Position numbers and translations under genes: made by a program
Assembly (NCBI GenBank): GCA_964458015.1
Contig: CAYWGR010000218.1
Location: forward strand, 1-8,166
Reading direction: 5' to 3'
Origin: CAYWGR01 sp964458015
Lineage (GTDB): Bacteria > Planctomycetota > Planctomycetia > Pirellulales > Thermoguttaceae
DNA length: 8,166 nt
The notes under the pieces: model-generated
Database searches by the model: none
Told to the model about the DNA's origin: nothing
Seen by the model: the letters and a program-made list of their open reading frames with translations, nothing else
In this document: positions 6,196-8,166 of the stretch, piece after piece
Layout: every line of letters starts with the position of its first letter
How positions within the stretch are numbered: position 1 is the first letter of the stretch

Positions 6196-6606
6196 ATGAC
6201 CAGCCGCAGTCGAGCTCGAGAAGTCGCGTTCCAGGTTTTATACCAGGACGATCTGAATCCACATAACAATCCGGCCGACAGCGATCAATTGATCTCGCAG
6301 CGATTGCGCAAGGACGAGCTGGCGGCGTTTGCTCGGGAATTGGTGGCCGGAGTACGGCGGAATCGAGAAGAAATCGACGTAGTGTTGGAAGAGAGTGCCG
6401 CGAATTGGAGTTTGAAACGAATGGCAGCCACCGACCGCAACGTATTGCGACTGGGGGCCTACGAACTGCTTCATGGCGACACGCCCGACCGCGTGGCCAT
6501 TGACGAGGCCGTGGAATTGGCCAAGCGCTTCGGCTCCGCCCAATCGTCGCAATTCGTCAACGGGATATTAGACAAGGTAATGCACAACAAGGAAACAAGT
6601 GGCTAG
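6196..6606 (+). CDS. nusB: Transcription antitermination factor NusB
   Basis: NusB binds NusE (ribosomal protein S10) and boxA RNA, and supports antitermination on rRNA operons. It is a small all-helical cytoplasmic protein; 136 aa is normal. The typical start SRSRAREVAFQVLYQDD lies at residues 3-19. The C-terminal half carries the family signature: NWSLKRMAATDRNVLRLGAYEL, then P-x-x-VAIDEAVELAKRFG and SSQFVNGILDKV. The start follows the ribH stop by 65 bp. The last two codons (Ser-Gly) and the TAG stop (6604-6606) lie inside a reverse-orientation heptamer repeat, so the natural C-terminus is set by repeat DNA; the conserved domain is already complete before this. Rho and NusB in one window both act on termination, but nothing shows co-regulation. 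Confidence 0.95.
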   Translation: MTSRSRAREVAFQVLYQDDLNPHNNPADSDQLISQRLRKDELAAFARELVAGVRRNREEIDVVLEESAANWSLKRMAATDRNVLRLGAYELLHGDTPDRVAIDEAVELAKRFGSAQSSQFVNGILDKVMHNKETSG

Positions 6607-6679
6607 TGGCCGGTGGTCAGTGGCCAGTGAAACACCAATTTCAGCCACTAACCACGAGCCACTAATCACTAGCCACTAC
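6598..6679. repeat. Inverted heptamer arrays spanning the nusB stop to the ftsY start
   Basis: Reverse-orientation units AGTGGCT, AGTGGCC, GGTGGTC, AGTGGCC, AGTGAAA fill 6598-6632. Forward units CCACTAA, CCACGAG, CCACTAA, TCACTAG, CCACTAC fill 6645-6679. The arms pair in constant register: 11 perfect pairs (6598-6608 with 6667-6677) plus a G-U, then shorter helices 6612-6617/6658-6663, 6620-6623/6652-6655 and 6626-6629/6646-6649. The right arm ends two bases before the ftsY ATG, and the left arm contains the nusB stop. There is no U-run, so this is not a classical terminator. In mRNA it would be a long interrupted hairpin next to the ftsY start. Confidence 0.85.
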
Positions 6680-6681
6680 TT

Positions 6682-7602
6682 ATGGGCCTATTCGACAAGC
6701 TAAAACAGGGTCTGAAGAAAACAACGCAGTTGCTGCGCACGGACATCCGCGACTTGTTCAAGTCGGAGGGGCGTCTGGTCGATGCGGCGTTTTTGGAAGA
6801 GCTATTCGAGGCGCTGGTCAAAACCGACATGGGCGTCGAAGCCTCGCAAGAGCTTGTGGACGACATCGGCGCGGCGTTTCGCGCGCGCATGGTTCACATG
6901 TCGGAAATCATCGACGAGATTAAGAAGAAACTGAAGACGTTGATGGCTCAACCGCCCGAGCCGATCCGCTTTGCCGGAAGCGGCCCCACGGTTGTGATGG
7001 TGGCCGGCGTGAATGGCTGCGGCAAAACCACATCGATTGCAAAGTTGACGAAAATGTTCCAAAGCGACGGCCGGCGGGTGGTGCTGGGCGCCGCCGATAC
7101 GTTCCGTGCGGCGGCCGTCGAACAATTGACCATTTGGGCAGGCCGGCTGGGGGCGGAAATCGTCACTGGCCCGGCGGGCAGCGATCCGGCCAGCGTTGCG
7201 CATCGCACGGTAGCCCGCGCCCTGGAGCTTGGCGCCGACGTGTGCATTGTCGATACGGCGGGCCGGCTGCAAACGCAGCATACCTTGATGCAGGAATTGA
7301 GCAAAATCCACCGCGTGTTGGGCAAACAGATTCCCGAGGCTCCGCACGAAGTTCTTTTGGTCCTCGACGCCACGACGGGGCAAAACGGCATCAGCCAAGC
7401 GAAACACTTCACCGAAGCTGTGCGTTGCACGGGTTTGGTGTTGGCCAAGCTCGACGGCACTGCCAAAGGGGGTGTCGTCGTAGCCATTCGCAAGCAGGTC
7501 GGTCTGCCTGTGAAGTACATTGGCGTAGGCGAATCGGCGGAGGATTTGGCCTTGTTCGAGGCTGAACCATTCGTGGATGCCCTTTTTTCGGACGTAGCGT
7601 AG
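6682..7602 (+). CDS. ftsY: Signal recognition particle receptor FtsY
   Basis: FtsY is the receptor GTPase at the inner face of the cytoplasmic membrane that meets the Ffh–4.5S RNA–ribosome complex and hands nascent membrane proteins to the translocon. The protein is 306 aa, the NG core only; the long acidic A domain of E. coli FtsY is absent, as in many bacteria. An amphipathic start MGLFDKLKQGLKKTT may serve membrane contact. The N domain is roughly 15-95, followed by G1 GVNGCGKTT (109-117), DTFRAAA (139-145), DTAGR (191-195), AKLDGTAKGG (255-264) and the GVGE closing loop with DLALFEAEPFVDAL. The residue before KLDG is Ala where Thr is usual. This set separates FtsY from Ffh, as there is no M domain. 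The ATG gives the standard N-terminus, but there is no Shine-Dalgarno site, and the heptamer hairpin reaches to within two bases of it. The stop lies in another stem-loop. Confidence 0.96.
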   Translation: MGLFDKLKQGLKKTTQLLRTDIRDLFKSEGRLVDAAFLEELFEALVKTDMGVEASQELVDDIGAAFRARMVHMSEIIDEIKKKLKTLMAQPPEPIRFAGSGPTVVMVAGVNGCGKTTSIAKLTKMFQSDGRRVVLGAADTFRAAAVEQLTIWAGRLGAEIVTGPAGSDPASVAHRTVARALELGADVCIVDTAGRLQTQHTLMQELSKIHRVLGKQIPEAPHEVLLVLDATTGQNGISQAKHFTEAVRCTGLVLAKLDGTAKGGVVVAIRKQVGLPVKYIGVGESAEDLALFEAEPFVDALFSDVA

Positions 7603-7609
7603 TCCGAAA
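7586..7609 (+). other. Perfect stem-loop over the ftsY stop codon
   Basis: TTTCGGAC (7586-7593) is perfectly complementary to GTCCGAAA (7602-7609) around an 8-base loop that holds most of the TAG stop (7600-7602). A T-run (7583-7588) lies before the stem rather than after it, so it does not form a + strand intrinsic terminator. It may protect the 3' end of the message or cause pausing. Confidence 0.55.
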
Positions 7610-7621
7610 TACTCTGCCTTG

Positions 7622-7670
7622 GCGTTAAAGTTTAACACTTTCGCCTGCCATAATGGCCGTTTGTGCCATT
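7622..7670. promoter_or_regulatory. Cluster of palindromes with a possible extended -10 promoter
   Basis: GTTAAA-G-TTTAAC (7624-7636) is a perfect 13-bp palindrome and GCCAT-A-ATGGC (7647-7657) a perfect 11-bp one. AATGGC (7652-7657) also pairs with GCCATT (7665-7670). Overlapping these is TGC-CATAAT (TG at 7646-7647, -10 box 7649-7654, five of six matches), an extended -10 arrangement, with TTAAAG (7625-7630) as a poor -35 box 18 bp upstream. This could be the promoter and operator of the exported-protein gene that follows, with a leader of about 175 bases. It is consensus reading only. Confidence 0.35.
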
Positions 7671-7836
7671 TATGCCTTCTTTCCTGTAAATTCAGGTTGG
7701 TCTGGGCGACGATAGGAAAAAGTGGCTAGAGATCGGAAGCGGCCTGCGACTGGTGCCATGCGCGGCTGTGATATCCGACAGTTCCGGCCGAAATTTGTTC
7801 GTCGGCTACACACCAAGAATACCCTCAGACCCGAAT
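7671..7836 (+). other. Leader before the exported-protein gene
   Basis: The frame of the downstream gene is open from 7690, just after a TAA at 7687-7689, but holds no ATG before 7939. Possible starts in this stretch are GTG 7753, GTG 7768 and TTG 7795. They would add 14-28 residues in front of an otherwise well-formed signal peptide. A different-frame open stretch at 7722-7973 looks like chance. I see no terminator, RNA gene or further array here, apart from a lone AGTGGCTAG (7721-7729) matching the heptamer arm at 6598-6606. Confidence 0.4.
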
Positions 7837-8166
7837 TTGGAGCACCAGATCAGGAAGATTGGACGTCCCACATTTTTTGCAGTCACGCTGGGGCTATTGA
7901 CTGCCGTCGAGGCGACGGCCCAATACACCCCGCAGGTCATGATGCCGTCGTCGGTACGGCAAACGGCGTATGATTATGATTATTACGCCGAGCAGCAAGG
8001 AGGTGCGAGTGCGTCGCCTGCGGATGCGAAGCCGGCGGCGCCGGCCCCCGCAGCTCCGGCAGCCGCTGCCCCAGCCCCGGCCGCGAGCAATGAATCCGCC
8101 GGTGAAGCTTCGGTATCGAGCGTATGCGAAGAATCGCCTTGCCGTTGGTGCCGAGACGGCGCCCTG
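7837..8166 (+). CDS. Exported protein of unknown family, N-terminal part
   Basis: The gene runs off the window; 110 residues are visible from a TTG start at 7837. This start is chosen because it gives a textbook signal peptide: a basic n-region MEHQIRKIGRP, a hydrophobic core FFAVTLGLLTAV (13-24), and an A-T-A site with cleavage likely before Q29. The mature protein begins QYTPQVMMPSS, has a Tyr/Asp cluster AYDYDYYAE (about 42-50), then a low-complexity Ala/Pro stretch (about 58-79) that probably acts as a flexible linker or wall-spanning arm. A cysteine pattern C-x4-C-x2-C (SVCEESPCRWC) follows before the cut. In Planctomycetota, such starts often precede outer-membrane barrel or cell-surface proteins, but no family can be recognised from this part. 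No Shine-Dalgarno site is seen. A longer form from GTG 7753 or 7768 is the main alternative. Confidence 0.7.
   Translation, partial: MEHQIRKIGRPTFFAVTLGLLTAVEATAQYTPQVMMPSSVRQTAYDYDYYAEQQGGASASPADAKPAAPAPAAPAAAAPAPAASNESAGEASVSSVCEESPCRWCRDGAL

Noticed and set aside
6598..6679. Intrinsic terminator after nusB
   Set aside because: The hairpin is strong but no U-run follows it; the next bases are the ftsY start codon.
5528..6679. Heptamers acting as direct 16S rRNA pairing sites
   Set aside because: The forward unit CCACTAR resembles, rather than complements, the 16S 3' tail. Only reverse units have weak GGTG-type complementarity, and these lie at stops, not starts.
106..7602. A new multi-gene system in this window
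   Set aside because: All complete genes are well-known housekeeping families with intact motifs; the unexplained content is confined to the gaps, the start region and the cut gene at the end.
6802..7638. Minus-strand open frame (278 aa) opposite ftsY
   Set aside because: It is a shadow of ftsY with no domain pattern and no promoter or ribosome site of its own.
7721..7729. Lone AGTGGCTAG as another heptamer array
   Set aside because: A single 9-base match without tandem neighbours is too short to call, although it equals the arm at 6598-6606.
7722..7973. 83-aa + strand frame after ftsY
   Set aside because: It overlaps the signal-peptide frame, has no hydrophobic core or motif, and ends by chance; the other frame explains the region better.

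Overview
The window reads as a housekeeping segment of a bacterial chromosome, most likely a member of the Planctomycetota (Pirellulales-like). The basis is the gene order polA–coaE–rho, the planctomycete style of the encoded proteins, short heptameric repeats between genes, mostly Shine-Dalgarno-free starts, and an exported protein whose mature end begins QYTPQ. The phylum call is from pattern recognition only; no search was run. All genes lie on the + strand.

Layout: (1) 1-141 holds palindromic, 48-bp-spaced repeats that run in frame into the start of polA. (2) 106-2997 is a complete DNA polymerase I with 5' nuclease, proofreading exonuclease and polymerase domains. (3) 3152-3751 is coaE, the last step of coenzyme A synthesis. 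(4) 3752-3946 is a rho leader with a stem-loop and the only convincing Shine-Dalgarno site of the window. (5) 3947-5422 is transcription terminator Rho with an acidic N-terminal extension. (6) 5423-5620 is a G-rich tract followed by an array of the heptamer YCACTAR. (7) 5621-6130 is ribH (lumazine synthase), 6196-6606 is nusB and 6682-7602 is ftsY. (8) 7603-7836 is an intergenic region with three stem-loop or palindrome elements and a possible promoter. (9) From about 7837 to the window end runs the start of an exported protein with a signal peptide and an Ala/Pro-rich linker, probably using a TTG start.

Functionally this is core machinery: DNA repair and replication (PolI), CoA supply (CoaE), termination and antitermination (Rho, NusB), riboflavin (RibH) and membrane-protein targeting (FtsY). 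ribH next to nusB is a common bacterial arrangement. I see no defence system, mobile element, CRISPR array, tRNA or rRNA.

The unexplained signal is in the gaps. A heptamer family (YCACTAR, or its reverse complement YTAGTGR) sits at gene junctions. It runs forward right up to the next start codon, and in two gaps it runs in reverse at the preceding stop codon, so the two arms can fold together in register. Because 7 is coprime to 3 and both strands of the unit carry TAG or TAA, three units place stop codons in all six frames. The array supplies the stop codon of nusB.
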